Assembly (NCBI RefSeq): GCF_017308975.1
Contig: NZ_JADWPD010000027.1
Location: 103,505 to 167,504 of the forward strand
Direction: 5' to 3'
DNA length: 64,000 nt
Source of the DNA: Amycolatopsis sp. MtRt-6
GTDB taxonomy: Bacteria; Actinomycetota; Actinomycetes; Mycobacteriales; Pseudonocardiaceae
The stretch's first letter is position 1, and each line of letters opens with the position of its first letter. Below, in pieces: positions 53,453-62,194 of this stretch. Made by a program: the position numbers and the translations under genes. Under the pieces are notes generated by a model. The model made no database searches and had not been told where the DNA came from. It worked only from the letters and a program-made list of their open reading frames with translations.

Positions 53453-53915
53453 TCCGCAGCCCGACATCCCCCTCGTCCGGGTGCCGGAACGCCCCCGGGG
53501 CCGTCCCGAGCGTCACGAACCCCAGGCTCTCGTACAACCGGACCGCGGCCACGTTCACGTCGACGACCGCGTTGAACTGGATCGCCGCGAACCCGCTCCG
53601 CCGGGCCCAGCCGATCAGGTCCGTCGTCAGGGCCCGCCCCACGCCCGTGCCCCGCGCCTCCTTCGCCACCATCAGGCTGCCGGAGGCGACGTGGCTGCCG
53701 GGGCCCGGCCGGTTGGCGTACATGTTCGCCGTGCCGGTCACGCGGTCGCCGTCGAGGGCGACGACCACCCGGGCCGGTGGCGCGACCAGCCACATCCGCC
53801 GCGCGTCACCTTCGGTCAGCGCCGGGTCGTAGGCGAACGTCCGCTGCTCGGTGACGACGTCGCGGACGATCGGCCAGATCGCGGGCCAGTCGCCGTCGCG
53901 CGCCTCGCGGATCAT
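53430..53915 (-). CDS. GNAT-family N-acetyltransferase
   Basis: 161 aa. MIREARDGDWPAIWPIVRDVV at the start, the acetyl-CoA pyrophosphate loop SLMVAKEARGTGVGRALTTDLIGWA and the C-terminal FNAVVDVNVAAVRLYESLGFVTLGT are standard GNAT features. The combination MYANRPGPGSHVASGSLMV recalls small-molecule or peptide-N-terminal acetyltransferases. The ATG overlaps the Sir2 stop by 4 bp, so acetylase and deacylase genes are coupled, which may be functional. Confidence 0.85.
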   Translation of the reverse strand: MIREARDGDWPAIWPIVRDVVTEQRTFAYDPALTEGDARRMWLVAPPARVVVALDGDRVTGTANMYANRPGPGSHVASGSLMVAKEARGTGVGRALTTDLIGWARRSGFAAIQFNAVVDVNVAAVRLYESLGFVTLGTAPGAFRHPDEGDVGLRIMWLDLR

Positions 53916-54658
53916 CGGTTCCCCACCGCGGCGCAGAGTTCCGGGACGACGGCCTCGATGTCATCCCGCAGCACGAAGGCGGCATCGTCGTCGTACGGCG
54001 TCGGATCGCGGTTGACGACGACCAGCGTCGCGCCGGCCCGCACGGCGACCGTGCACAGCGACGCCGCCGGCTCCACCTGCAGCGAACTGCCGATGGCCAG
54101 CAAGAACCCGCTCGCCGCCGCGATGTTCCGCGCGTGGCCCAGGACGTCGGCGTCCAGCAACTGTCCGAAAAGGACGACGTCGAGCTTGAGGATCCCGCCG
54201 CAGTGCGGACACGACGGGTCGTCGTCACCCGACGCCAGGATCTCGGTGGTCGGGAACCCGGCCGCGCATCCGGTGCACCGCGTGGTGTGCATGCTGCCGT
54301 GCAGTTCGAGGACCTTGCGCGCGGCAAGGCCGGCCCGCTGGTGCAGGCCGTCGACGTTCTGCGTGAGCACCCGCACGGCGACGCCGGCGCCGTCGAGCTC
54401 CGCCAGCGCGCGATGAGCCGCGTTCGGTTCGGCGCGCCAAGCGGCGTGCCCCGCGTAGGTGCGCCAGAAGTCGCGACGCACCTCGGCGTCGGCCATGAAG
54501 TTCGCGAGCGTGAAAGCGTTGACAGCACTCGGCGTGCGCGTCCAGACGCCTTCGGGGCCGCGGTAGTCGGGAATCCCGGACGCGGTCGAGATGCCCGCGC
54601 CGGTCAGCACGGCGATCCGCCGGGCGCCGCGGAGCCGGTCGAGCAGCTTGCCGTCCAT
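53912..54658 (-). CDS. Sir2-family NAD-dependent protein deacylase
   Basis: 248 aa. Sirtuin motifs: VLTGAGISTASGIPDYRG, TQNVDGLHQRAG, catalytic His in LELHGSMHTTRC, zinc cysteines CTGC and CPHC, LDVVLFGQ and IGSSLQVEPAA. Length and motifs fit bacterial CobB-like enzymes that remove acetyl or succinyl groups using NAD. The following GNAT gene overlaps by 4 bp, suggesting paired control of an acylation. The start is at the ATG at 54658. Confidence 0.9.
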   Translation of the reverse strand: MDGKLLDRLRGARRIAVLTGAGISTASGIPDYRGPEGVWTRTPSAVNAFTLANFMADAEVRRDFWRTYAGHAAWRAEPNAAHRALAELDGAGVAVRVLTQNVDGLHQRAGLAARKVLELHGSMHTTRCTGCAAGFPTTEILASGDDDPSCPHCGGILKLDVVLFGQLLDADVLGHARNIAAASGFLLAIGSSLQVEPAASLCTVAVRAGATLVVVNRDPTPYDDDAAFVLRDDIEAVVPELCAAVGNR

Positions 54659-54900
54659 GGTGGTGAAGGCTAACGGCCCGCTCGCGGCGGCACGACCGGA
54701 TTTGCGCCCGGGCACCGGACCGTCGGCGAAGGCTGCGCGGATGCGGGACTGGGCGGCAGCCGGACGACGCGAAGGAGCTCGTCGCCGAGGTCCACATCGT
54801 GCTCGGCCAGTGGCCCGTTCGGCATCGGAGCGGTGATCGGCGGTGGCGCCAACGCCACCGTGGCGGCCCTGGCAGTCCGAGCCGCCCGGCGCCGCCGATG
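54659..54900. other. intergenic region
   Basis: About 240 bp between Sir2 and the alpha/beta hydrolase. Short open frames exist on both strands but none looks like a protein or has a ribosome-binding site. Nothing further seen. Confidence 0.4.
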
Positions 54901-55587
54901 TCATTTCGGACCGGCCGCGGCCGCGAGCAGCCGGGCGAGTTCGGCCGGCTTCGTGTGCATGGGCCAATGCCCGGAATCGAGGTCGGCGAAGCCGAGGTCC
55001 CCGACCCGCGCGAGTTCGGGGATGTCGCCGGCGCCGATCCACTCCTGGGCCTGGGCCGGGGTGAACTCGGGGCACACGACCGTGACCGGGACGCCGAAGC
55101 GTCGCTCGTCGGTCAGCCGCACGATGCCGGTGGCGACACCGCCGGGCACGGGGATCGCGGCGGCGGCGAAGGCGCGCCTGGCCTCCTCGTCGAGGTCGGC
55201 CGCGTCCGGTCCCTCGAACGGTTCCCAGCCGGGGAACGGCATGACTCCGTCCCGCAACTCGAAGAAATCGGCGTACGGCTTCCCGTCGGCGGCCGGGAAG
55301 CCGCCGACGAGGACCACCTTGGCGACCTTGTCCGGACGCGCGTCCGCGGCCAGCCAGGCCAGGGTGGCCGCGGCCGAGTGCCCGACCACCACGGGCTTTC
55401 CGGAGGCTGCGTCCACGGCGGCGAGCACGGCCGCCACCTGGTCCTCGAGCGTGGCGGAGGTGGATCCGTCGCCCTGTCCGGGCAGGGTCAGCGGCACCGG
55501 GCGGTGGCCGTGCGACCGGAGCGCGGCCGCGACGCCGTCCCAGACGGATCCGTCGAGCCACAGGCCGGCGACGAGGAGGATGTCCAT
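54901..55587 (-). CDS. alpha/beta hydrolase
   Basis: 228 aa from the ATG at 55587. DILLVAGLWLDGSVWDGVAAAL (oxyanion strand), PVVVGHSAAATLAWLAAD with nucleophile Ser in GHSAA, and the late His in DLDSGHWPMHTKPAELARLL give the catalytic triad region. The substrate is unknown. It is divergent from a WYL-domain regulator with about 100 bp between, so that regulator may control it. Confidence 0.87.
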   Translation of the reverse strand: MDILLVAGLWLDGSVWDGVAAALRSHGHRPVPLTLPGQGDGSTSATLEDQVAAVLAAVDAASGKPVVVGHSAAATLAWLAADARPDKVAKVVLVGGFPAADGKPYADFFELRDGVMPFPGWEPFEGPDAADLDEEARRAFAAAAIPVPGGVATGIVRLTDERRFGVPVTVVCPEFTPAQAQEWIGAGDIPELARVGDLGFADLDSGHWPMHTKPAELARLLAAAAGPK

Positions 55588-55685
55588 GATCAGGTCTCTT
55601 TCTCCCGTGCGGTCGGGGCTCACGCTAGAGCCAGTTCCGGACAATCCGCTTCCGGTTCCCTGGCATGATCGCCTAGCCTGCCGAT

Positions 55686-56651
55686 GTGCCGAGCGAACTC
55701 AGCCCCACCGCCCGGGCACTGCGCGCCCTGGAGATCCTCCGAGCGCGCCCCGGCACGACGGCCGGCCAGCTCGCCGAGAGGCTGGGCGTCACCGAGCGGG
55801 CCGCCCGCCGCTACGTCGGGATCCTCCGCGAGGCCGGCATCCAGGTCGAGTCGGCCCGTGGGCCGCACGGCGGGTACCGGCTCCGGCGGGGAACGCGGCT
55901 GCCGCCGATCGTGTTCACCCAGGCCGAGGCGCTGGGCCTGGTCATGGCGGTGCTCGACGGCCAGCCGGAAGCCACCGACGCCGACGACCCGGTCGGCGCG
56001 GCCCTCGGCAAGGTCATCCAGGCGCTGCCCGAGAACGTCGGCCGGCAGGCGGCCGCCCTGCGCGAGCACGCCAAGGCCGCGCCCGACCGGTACTCGGCCC
56101 GCCCGGATCCCGCCACCACCAGCGCACTCGTCGCCGCCGTCGCCGCCCGGCGCCGGGTGCTGATCACCTACCGGAGCGAGTCCGGCAACGCGTGGCAGGC
56201 CGAGGTGGACCCGTGGGCGGTCGTGGTCCGCCACGGGCGCTGGTACCTGCTGTGCCGTTCCCATCGGGCGGACGCGATCCGCACCTACCGGGTCGACCGG
56301 GTTCGCGCGGTCGGGCAGACCGCGCACGAGTTCGAGCCACCCGGCGACCTCGACCCGGTCGCCGCGTTGGAGGAGAACCTGGGCACGGGCTGGGAATTCC
56401 CCACCCGCGTCGTGTTCGACGCCCCGCTCGCCGAGGTCGCGCCCTGGATCCGGCCGCCCATGGGACGGCTTCGACCTTCGGGGGACGGCTGCGTGCTCGT
56501 CGGCAGCACCAGCAATCCGGCGATGTACGCGCAGGAGTGGCTGTCGACCGTGCCGTTCGCCTTCCGTGTCCAGGGCGGAGACGAGCTGCGTGCCGCGGTC
56601 GCGGAGGTCGCGTCACGCTTTGCCGCGGCCCTGACGCCGCAGGACTCCTAG
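55686..56651 (+). CDS. YafY-type HTH/WYL-domain transcriptional regulator
   Basis: 321 aa from a GTG without a ribosome-binding site. HTH_11 N-terminus RALRALEILRARPGTTAGQLAERLGVTERAARRYVGILREAG, a linker with VFTQAEALGLVMAVLDG, and the WYL domain (about 145-215: RRRVLITYRSESGNAWQAEVDPWAVVVRHGRWYLLCRSH) plus a WCX C-terminal region. WYL domains bind nucleic-acid or other ligands. It probably regulates the divergent hydrolase. Confidence 0.88.
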   Translation: MPSELSPTARALRALEILRARPGTTAGQLAERLGVTERAARRYVGILREAGIQVESARGPHGGYRLRRGTRLPPIVFTQAEALGLVMAVLDGQPEATDADDPVGAALGKVIQALPENVGRQAAALREHAKAAPDRYSARPDPATTSALVAAVAARRRVLITYRSESGNAWQAEVDPWAVVVRHGRWYLLCRSHRADAIRTYRVDRVRAVGQTAHEFEPPGDLDPVAALEENLGTGWEFPTRVVFDAPLAEVAPWIRPPMGRLRPSGDGCVLVGSTSNPAMYAQEWLSTVPFAFRVQGGDELRAAVAEVASRFAAALTPQDS

Positions 56652-56674
56652 CAGCGCCACTTCTCCGTCCGGGT

Positions 56675-57184
56675 TCACCCGGCCGCGCGGAGGATGTCGG
56701 CGACCACCGCGGGGATGTCCGGCTCAGTGGTGGTGTCGACCTCCACCAACGGGCCGGCGCCGAGCGGGCGGACGGGTTCGCCCCACAGTTCGGCCTCCTC
56801 ACGTGCCAGGTCGAAATGGCCCGGATGCCGGTGCGGGGCACGCGCGTAGTAGCGCGCCCGGGCGATCTCGAGGGGCACCACACAACGCACTTCCACCACC
56901 CGGCCCGGCAACTGCGCCACCAGGGGCGCGGTGTAGCCGAACCAGGTGCTGTCCAGGACCGCGCCGGGGCAGCGACGCGCCACCCGCAGCGCCGCCAGCA
57001 CCGCCGCCCGGCCCAGCCGCCGCGACTCCTCCACCGTGCGGGGACGTCCCAGCTCCTCCGCGAGCGCTTCCTTGATCTCGTCCTTGGCCAGCACCGGCAA
57101 CCCCAACCGCGGGCCGAGCGCGGCCGCCAGCGTGCTCTTGCCCGCCCCAGGCCAGCCACCTACCAGCACGAACACGAACCTCAT
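56675..57184 (-). CDS. AAA-type P-loop kinase
   Basis: 169 aa from the ATG at 57184; an ATG at 57264 adds 26 residues without clear homology. P-loop GGWPGAGKSTLAAALGPRLGLPVLAKDEIKEAL, lid-like RRLGRAAVLAALRVAR, and VLDSTWFG, as in gluconate-kinase/Zeta-like small kinases. The substrate is unknown. The 254 bp upstream to the NuoF-like gene hold no other gene. Confidence 0.75.
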   Translation of the reverse strand: MRFVFVLVGGWPGAGKSTLAAALGPRLGLPVLAKDEIKEALAEELGRPRTVEESRRLGRAAVLAALRVARRCPGAVLDSTWFGYTAPLVAQLPGRVVEVRCVVPLEIARARYYARAPHRHPGHFDLAREEAELWGEPVRPLGAGPLVEVDTTTEPDIPAVVADILRAAG

Positions 57185-57438
57185 CCGATCGGCGCGGGAT
57201 CGGCCGGACGGAACAACAGTGCTGCGCCAGACAGCCGTTCGCTTCCCATTCTTCTCCCCTGACATCCCGGACAGCTGACCTTTTTTCCCAGCATCACCTT
57301 GCCGCGCCCGGTTGAATCCGACCATGAGAATGCGGAAGCTGTACGCGACAATGTCAGCGATCGTCACACTGTTCGCACCGAAATCAACGACGCCGGTCTT
57401 CTCGTGCGCTGGGATCGCACCGGAGCCACCTACACCGT

Positions 57439-58437
57439 TCACGCGACACCGGCCGGGACCCGGCACCGGCCGCCCGCCCGGTGTGCGCGGACGTCGGCGT
57501 CGAAGACCCGCAACGCGCTCGCGACGAGGCGAGCCGCGCCGTGGCCCGGCGGCAGCGGGAGGCGGCAGGCCGGTTCCGCGAAGTCCGCCACGATCGACGG
57601 CGGGCCGGCCATACCCGGCCCGCTCTGCCGGGCCGGGTCCGCCGCCAGGAACGCCAGCATCCGCGCGGTGTACTCCAGCCCGCAATCGCGCGCCGGGAGC
57701 GCGTGGACCGCCGCGATCCCGGGCCGGCCGGCACCGAGGTCCGCGGTCCACGTTCCGCCGGCGAGCACCGCCTGCACCGGTTCCGCTTCGCCCCCGGCCG
57801 CGTCCAGCACGCCGGCCAGGGACGTCCCCGCGGCCACTTCGACGACGCCCGGCCGCCGGACCGCACCGGTCACCGTGACGAGTTCGGTCCGGGACGCGCG
57901 GTAGTGGTGCGGCCCCAGGAGCACCACCGACGCCAGCTGCGCCAGTGTCTCCACATCGGAGACCAGGGCCGGCCGGCCGCGGACGAACGCGGTCTCGCCG
58001 GTGACGTCCCGGCGCGGCACCGCCACGACCCGTACCGGCACCCGGTCATCGCGCTCGCCGAGGGCCGCGGTGACGCTCGGCAGCGCCGGGCCTCCCACGT
58101 GCACGCGGAGGACGGCCTCGGCGGCGCCGATGGCGTGCGCGGCGAGTTGCAGGCCGTCGAGCACGTGGTGGGGCGAAAGCGCCAGCAGCGCAACGTCTTT
58201 CCGGCTCAGCGGATCGCCCTCGCACCCGGTCGCGACGACGATCGAGTGGGTCGCCCGGGCCGCGCGCAGCTTCGTCGCCGTGGGAGAGCCGCCGCCGCGC
58301 AGGCCGGCCGCCTCGACAGCGGCGATCAACCGGTCACGGCCGTCATCGCCGTGATAGGCGACCCACGGCACGACGCCGTTGCGGCGCCGGTGGCCGGCCA
58401 GGTCGAGCCGGTGCGGCGGCAGGATGCGGGGTTCCAT
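57439..58437 (-). CDS. NuoF-like SLBB protein lacking the Fe-S site
   Basis: 332 aa. The FMN-binding region of NADH dehydrogenase subunit F is recognisable but altered: GLRGGGSPTATKLRAARATHSIVVATGCEGDPLSRKDVALLALSPHHVLDGL in place of the usual GRGGAGF and NADEGEPGTFKDR. The SLBB part follows (ASRTELVTVTGAVRRPGVVEVAAGTSLAGVLDAAGG). The terminal CxxCxxC cluster of NuoF is missing. It stands alone, with no other Complex I genes. Related stand-alone proteins may feed electrons to membrane reductases; the role here is unknown. Confidence 0.7.
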   Translation of the reverse strand: MEPRILPPHRLDLAGHRRRNGVVPWVAYHGDDGRDRLIAAVEAAGLRGGGSPTATKLRAARATHSIVVATGCEGDPLSRKDVALLALSPHHVLDGLQLAAHAIGAAEAVLRVHVGGPALPSVTAALGERDDRVPVRVVAVPRRDVTGETAFVRGRPALVSDVETLAQLASVVLLGPHHYRASRTELVTVTGAVRRPGVVEVAAGTSLAGVLDAAGGEAEPVQAVLAGGTWTADLGAGRPGIAAVHALPARDCGLEYTARMLAFLAADPARQSGPGMAGPPSIVADFAEPACRLPLPPGHGAARLVASALRVFDADVRAHRAGGRCRVPAGVA

Positions 58438-58600
58438 GCGACCGAGTGTCGGCACCGTTCCTTTGAACGAGCTGGGAACGACCTGTCAAAGCCCTGGCGC
58501 ACCAACGAAAGGAGGTTGACGCCGGAAATCATTCACCCACTCTTTCCGTTGTCCGCCGGAAGTTTCCCGGTGTTCACGAACCGGACCACAGCACCTCACG

Positions 58601-58993
58601 AACCGGTCCCCCGCCGCGAGCAACGTCCGGTTTTCGACCTTCCCGTCCGACTTCACCCAGCTGCCGACCGTTTCGTTCGTCACGCCCGATATGTGCTCAG
58701 ACATGCACGACTGCTCGATCGGCACCGGCGACACCTGGCTGAAGCAGAACCTCGACGCCTACGCCCAGTGGGCCAAGACGCACAACAGCCTCCTGATCAC
58801 CACGTTCGACGAGGACAGCGGCACGTCGGTCAACCAGATCTTCACCACCTTCACCGGCGGAGGAGTCAAGGTCGGCAGCTACAACGAATCGATCAACCAC
58901 TACACCGTGCTGCGCACCATCGAGGCGGCCTACGGTCTGCCCGGCATCGGCGGCGCCGCGAGCAAGTCGCCGATCCTCGACGTCTGGCAGTAA
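58601..58993 (+). pseudogene. 5'-truncated phosphoesterase (acid phosphatase family)
   Basis: About 130 codons that match only the C-terminal third of PF04185-type phosphoesterases: NRSPAASNVRFSTFPSDFTQ, LPTVSFVTPDMCSDMHDCSI, WLKQNLDAYAQWAKTHNSLL, ITTFDEDSG and INHYTVLRTIEAAYGLPGIG. Homology starts before the first ATG (58691) and stops abruptly near 58601; upstream of that the frame reads unrelated sequence. The N-terminal catalytic half and signal peptide are absent, so this is a remnant left by a deletion. Confidence 0.8.
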
Positions 58994-58997
58994 CCGC

Positions 58998-61157
58998 GTG
59001 TACCTCGCCACCATCGGTCGCCGGGAGCACGCCGCGAAGGGCAAGCTCTCGGCGGTCGGCGCGAACGTCTTCGCGCTGGGTGCCGTCAGCCTGGTCACCG
59101 ACGTGTCCTCGGAGATGGTCACCGCGGTCCTGCCCGTGTACCTGGTCCTCGGGCTGCACCTGAGCCCCGCCGCGTACGGGCTGGTCGACGGCCTCTACAC
59201 CGGCGCGACGGCGTTGCTGCGGGTCGCCGGCGGGTACGTCGCCGACCGCGTCCGGCGACGCAAGGTCGTGGCCGGCGCCGGCTACGCGCTGTCCGCGGTC
59301 GCGAAGCTCGGCCTGCTCGCGGCCGGGGCGTCGGCGGCCGCGATCGGCGCGGTGATCACGCTCGACCGCACCGGCAAGGGCCTGCGGACCGCGCCACGGG
59401 ACGCGCTGATCACGCTGTCGGCGCCCGAACCGCTGCTCGGCCGGGCGTTCGGCGTGCACCGGGCGATGGACAGCATGGGCGCGTTCGCCGGGCCGCTGGT
59501 CGCGCTCGCCGTACTGGCCGCGGTCGGCGCGACCGACCCGGAGGCGTTCGACGCGGTGTTCGTCGTCAGCTTCTGCATCGCCGCCATCGGCGTGCTGCTG
59601 CTGGTGCTGTTCGTCCGCGACCGCCGGACGCCGAAGCCGGCGGTGAACCCGGTTTCGCCCCGGGCCGCGGCCGCGTTGCTGCGCGGCCGCGGCGTGCGAC
59701 GGCTGCTGGTGGCCGCCTGCGTGCTCGGGCTGGCCACGGTCGGCGACGGGTTCGGCTACCTGCTGCTGCAGCACAAGGAGGACATCGCCACCGGCTGGTT
59801 CCCGCTGCTCGCCGTCGGCACGAACCTCGGCTACCTGCTGCTCGCCGCGCCGCTCGGCGTGCTCGCCGACCGGATCGGCCGGCTGCCGGTGGTGCTCGTC
59901 GGCTACGGCGCGCTGGCGCTGGTCTACCTGCTGCTGGCCGGGCCGGTGACCGGCTGGCCGCTGATCGCGGGAGCCCTCGCGTTGTACGGCGCGTTCTACG
60001 CGGCGACCGACGGCGTCCTCATGGCGCTCGCCGGCCCGCTGCTGCCGGAGTCGTTGCGCACCACCGGGATCTCCCTGGTCCAGACCGCGCAGGCGCTTGC
60101 GTACTTCGCCTCGTCCGTCCTCTTCGGACTCGCCTGGCACTGCTGGGGCCCGGACCACGCGATCGCCGTCGCCGCCGACACCGACCGCGGGCACGTCACC
60201 ACGGTGTCCGCCGGCGACCCCGGCGGTGCGCGCACGGTGTCGCCGCTGGCGTGCGCACGGGTGTACGCCGCCGGCGGCACCGGGCTCTGCCTGCGCCAGG
60301 ACGGCGACCTGACCACCTACCAGCTGGCAGTGCTCGACCGGAACCTCGCGGTGCAGCGGGAGATCCCGCTGGTCGGGCTGCCGAACCGGGCGCGGGTGTC
60401 GGCGAGCGGCCGGATGCTCGCGTGGACGGTGTTCGTCACCGGCGACTCGTACAACGGCGGCATGTTCTCCACCCGCGCCGGCATCCTCGACACCGCGACC
60501 GGCGACCTCGCGGGCACGTTGGAGGACTACGCGGTGACCCTCGACGGCAAGCCGTACCAGGCGGCCGACCTCAACTTCTGGGGCGTCACGTTCACCCGCG
60601 ACGACCGCCACTTCTACGCCACGATGTCGACGGCCGGCCGCCGCTACCTGGTGGCGGGCGACTTCGCCGCGCACACGATCCGCACACTGCGCGAGAACGT
60701 CGAGTGCCCCTCGCTGTCCCCGGACGGGACGCGGGTGGCGTTCAAGTCCGCTGTGGACGGCGACCCGGCCAACGGCTGGCGCCTGTCGGTGCTGGACCTG
60801 GCGGGAGCGAAGGTGACGCCGCTGGCGGAGACCCGCGGCGTCGACGACCAGCCCGCCTGGCTCGACGACCGCACGATCGGCTACGGCCTGCCCCGCGGCC
60901 CGGGCCACGCGGACGTCTGGTCGGTCCCGGCCGACGGCGCGGGGTCGCCGCGGCTGCTGATCCCGGACGCGGAGTCCCCCGGCGGCCCTGTGATCACCGT
61001 TCGGTGGCCGAAAGCAGCGCGGCGAGCGCGGTCCGCGCGCTCTGCAGCGTGGCGAGCTTGCTGTCGATGCCGCGCAGCTGCTCCCGGAGCACCGGCGCCG
61101 CGCAGTGCTCCAGTTCGAGCCCCGGCCCGGCCACGCACGGCAGGACCTCACGGATGA
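58998..61157 (+). CDS. MFS transporter fused to a TolB-like beta-propeller
   Basis: 719 codons from a GTG without a ribosome-binding site. Residues 15-385 are an MFS transporter (SSEMVTAVLPVYLVLGL, GLVDGLYTGATALLRVAGGYVADRVRRRKVV, GPLLPESLRTTGISLVQTAQALAYF). From about residue 390 the chain changes without a linker into a TolB/PD40-like propeller (GHVTTVSAG, CARVYAAGGTGLCLRQDG, RVSASGRMLAWTVF, CPSLSPDGTRVAFKS, DDQPAWLDDRTIGYGLP). The last 55 residues are Arg/Ala-rich and antisense to the MerR gene, so the true end was lost. It looks like two neighbouring genes joined by deletion. Confidence 0.75.
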   Translation: MYLATIGRREHAAKGKLSAVGANVFALGAVSLVTDVSSEMVTAVLPVYLVLGLHLSPAAYGLVDGLYTGATALLRVAGGYVADRVRRRKVVAGAGYALSAVAKLGLLAAGASAAAIGAVITLDRTGKGLRTAPRDALITLSAPEPLLGRAFGVHRAMDSMGAFAGPLVALAVLAAVGATDPEAFDAVFVVSFCIAAIGVLLLVLFVRDRRTPKPAVNPVSPRAAAALLRGRGVRRLLVAACVLGLATVGDGFGYLLLQHKEDIATGWFPLLAVGTNLGYLLLAAPLGVLADRIGRLPVVLVGYGALALVYLLLAGPVTGWPLIAGALALYGAFYAATDGVLMALAGPLLPESLRTTGISLVQTAQALAYFASSVLFGLAWHCWGPDHAIAVAADTDRGHVTTVSAGDPGGARTVSPLACARVYAAGGTGLCLRQDGDLTTYQLAVLDRNLAVQREIPLVGLPNRARVSASGRMLAWTVFVTGDSYNGGMFSTRAGILDTATGDLAGTLEDYAVTLDGKPYQAADLNFWGVTFTRDDRHFYATMSTAGRRYLVAGDFAAHTIRTLRENVECPSLSPDGTRVAFKSAVDGDPANGWRLSVLDLAGAKVTPLAETRGVDDQPAWLDDRTIGYGLPRGPGHADVWSVPADGAGSPRLLIPDAESPGGPVITVRWPKAARRARSARSAAWRACCRCRAAAPGAPAPRSAPVRAPARPRTAGPHG

Positions 61158-61338
61158 CGCTGGTGGACAGACCGGCGGCGAGCAGGGTCCGGATGTGCCC
61201 GACGACGGCCGGGGCGTCCTCGGCGTACCGGCGGTGGCCCTGTCCCACCCGCTGCGCGGTGAGCAGGCCCTGCTCCTCGTAGTAGCGCAGCAGCCGTGGA
61301 CTGACGCCGGTCGAGCGCGCCAGCTCCCCGATCTTCAT
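60994..61338 (-). CDS. MerR-family transcriptional regulator
   Basis: 114 aa. N-terminal MerR winged helix MKIGELARSTGVSPRLLRYYEEQGLLTAQRVGQGHRRYAEDA, dimerisation helix to the C-terminus and two cysteines (LPCVAGPGLELEHCAAP). Short effector region, as in regulators of small-molecule or redox response. It is divergent from an aminotransferase gene that has a MerR-type promoter between them, its probable target. The 3' part overlaps 164 bp of the MFS-TolB frame. Confidence 0.9.
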   Translation of the reverse strand: MKIGELARSTGVSPRLLRYYEEQGLLTAQRVGQGHRRYAEDAPAVVGHIRTLLAAGLSTSVIREVLPCVAGPGLELEHCAAPVLREQLRGIDSKLATLQSARTALAALLSATER

Positions 61339-61358
61339 GTGATCTCCCCCATCCGCGG

Positions 61359-61390
61359 TTGAACCTCACACCGGTGTCAGATTCTAGGGT
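61359..61390 (+). promoter_or_regulatory. MerR-type promoter of the aminotransferase gene
   Basis: ttgaac (61359-61364), a 20-bp spacer with the palindrome acaccggtgt (61368-61377), and tagggt (61385-61390). The ATG is 6 bases further, implying a leaderless mRNA. Located between the divergent MerR and aminotransferase genes. Confidence 0.65.
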
Positions 61391-61396
61391 GCCGGT

Positions 61397-62191
61397 ATGG
61401 CCCTCTTCGTGACACAACGCAACGGACGACCGGCGACGGCCGAGGAGCTGGCGCCGCTCGCGTTCGCCGGTTACGCCCACTTCACCGCCATGCAGGTGCG
61501 CGGTGGCCGGGTGCGCGGCCTCGACCTGCACCTGGACCGGCTGCGGTCGGCGTCGGTGGAGCTGTTCGGCCGGGCGCTGCCCGACGACCGGGTGCGCTCC
61601 TTCCTGCGGTCGGCGCTGGCCGCCGGCCCCGGTGACGTCTCGCTGATCGCGACGGTGTCTTCCGGGGAGTTCACCGCGGGCGCGGGCGCGGAACCGGACG
61701 TGCTGGTCCGCACCGGCTCCCCGGCCGACGGGCCGGCCGGGCCGCTGACGCTCGCGATCAGCGAGCACGAACGCTTCCTCCCGCAGGTGAAGCAGGTCGG
61801 CGAAGCGGCCAAGACCTACCTGCTGCGCCAGGCCGCCGACGCGGGCGCCGACGACGCGGCGTTCGTCGACCGTCAGGGCCGGTTCAGCGAAGCCACCATC
61901 TGGAACCTCGCATTCTGGGACGGCACCTCGGTCGTCTGGCCCGAGGCCGCGATGCTGCGCGGCATCACGATGGGCATCGTGGGCAGGCAGCTCGACCGCC
62001 TCGGCGTGCCCCAGCGCGTCCGGGAGATCACACCGGCCGATCTGCCGGATCTGGCGGGCGCCGTGGTGATGAACTCGTGGACGCCGGGCGTGGCGGTCAG
62101 CCGGATCGGCTCCGTGCCGCTGCCCGCCGCACCGTCCTTCGTGGAGCTGCTGCACCGCGCGTACCGGGAAGAGCCGCTCACCGCGCCCTGA
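61397..62191 (+). CDS. class IV aminotransferase family protein
   Basis: 264 aa of the branched-chain/D-amino-acid aminotransferase and 4-amino-4-deoxychorismate lyase fold type. AHFTAMQVRGGRVRGLDLHLDRLRSASVELFG at the start, the PLP-lysine in LPQVKQVGEAAKTYLLRQAAD, FVDRQGRFSEATIWNLAFWDG and AAMLRGITMGIV. The substrate is unclear. Control by the divergent MerR protein is likely. Confidence 0.85.
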   Translation: MALFVTQRNGRPATAEELAPLAFAGYAHFTAMQVRGGRVRGLDLHLDRLRSASVELFGRALPDDRVRSFLRSALAAGPGDVSLIATVSSGEFTAGAGAEPDVLVRTGSPADGPAGPLTLAISEHERFLPQVKQVGEAAKTYLLRQAADAGADDAAFVDRQGRFSEATIWNLAFWDGTSVVWPEAAMLRGITMGIVGRQLDRLGVPQRVREITPADLPDLAGAVVMNSWTPGVAVSRIGSVPLPAAPSFVELLHRAYREEPLTAP

Positions 62192-62194
62192 GGG

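Noticed and set aside
54670..54858. Short minus-strand frame between Sir2 and the hydrolase
   Set aside because: 62 codons without a ribosome-binding site or recognisable pattern; the opposite strand is equally open.
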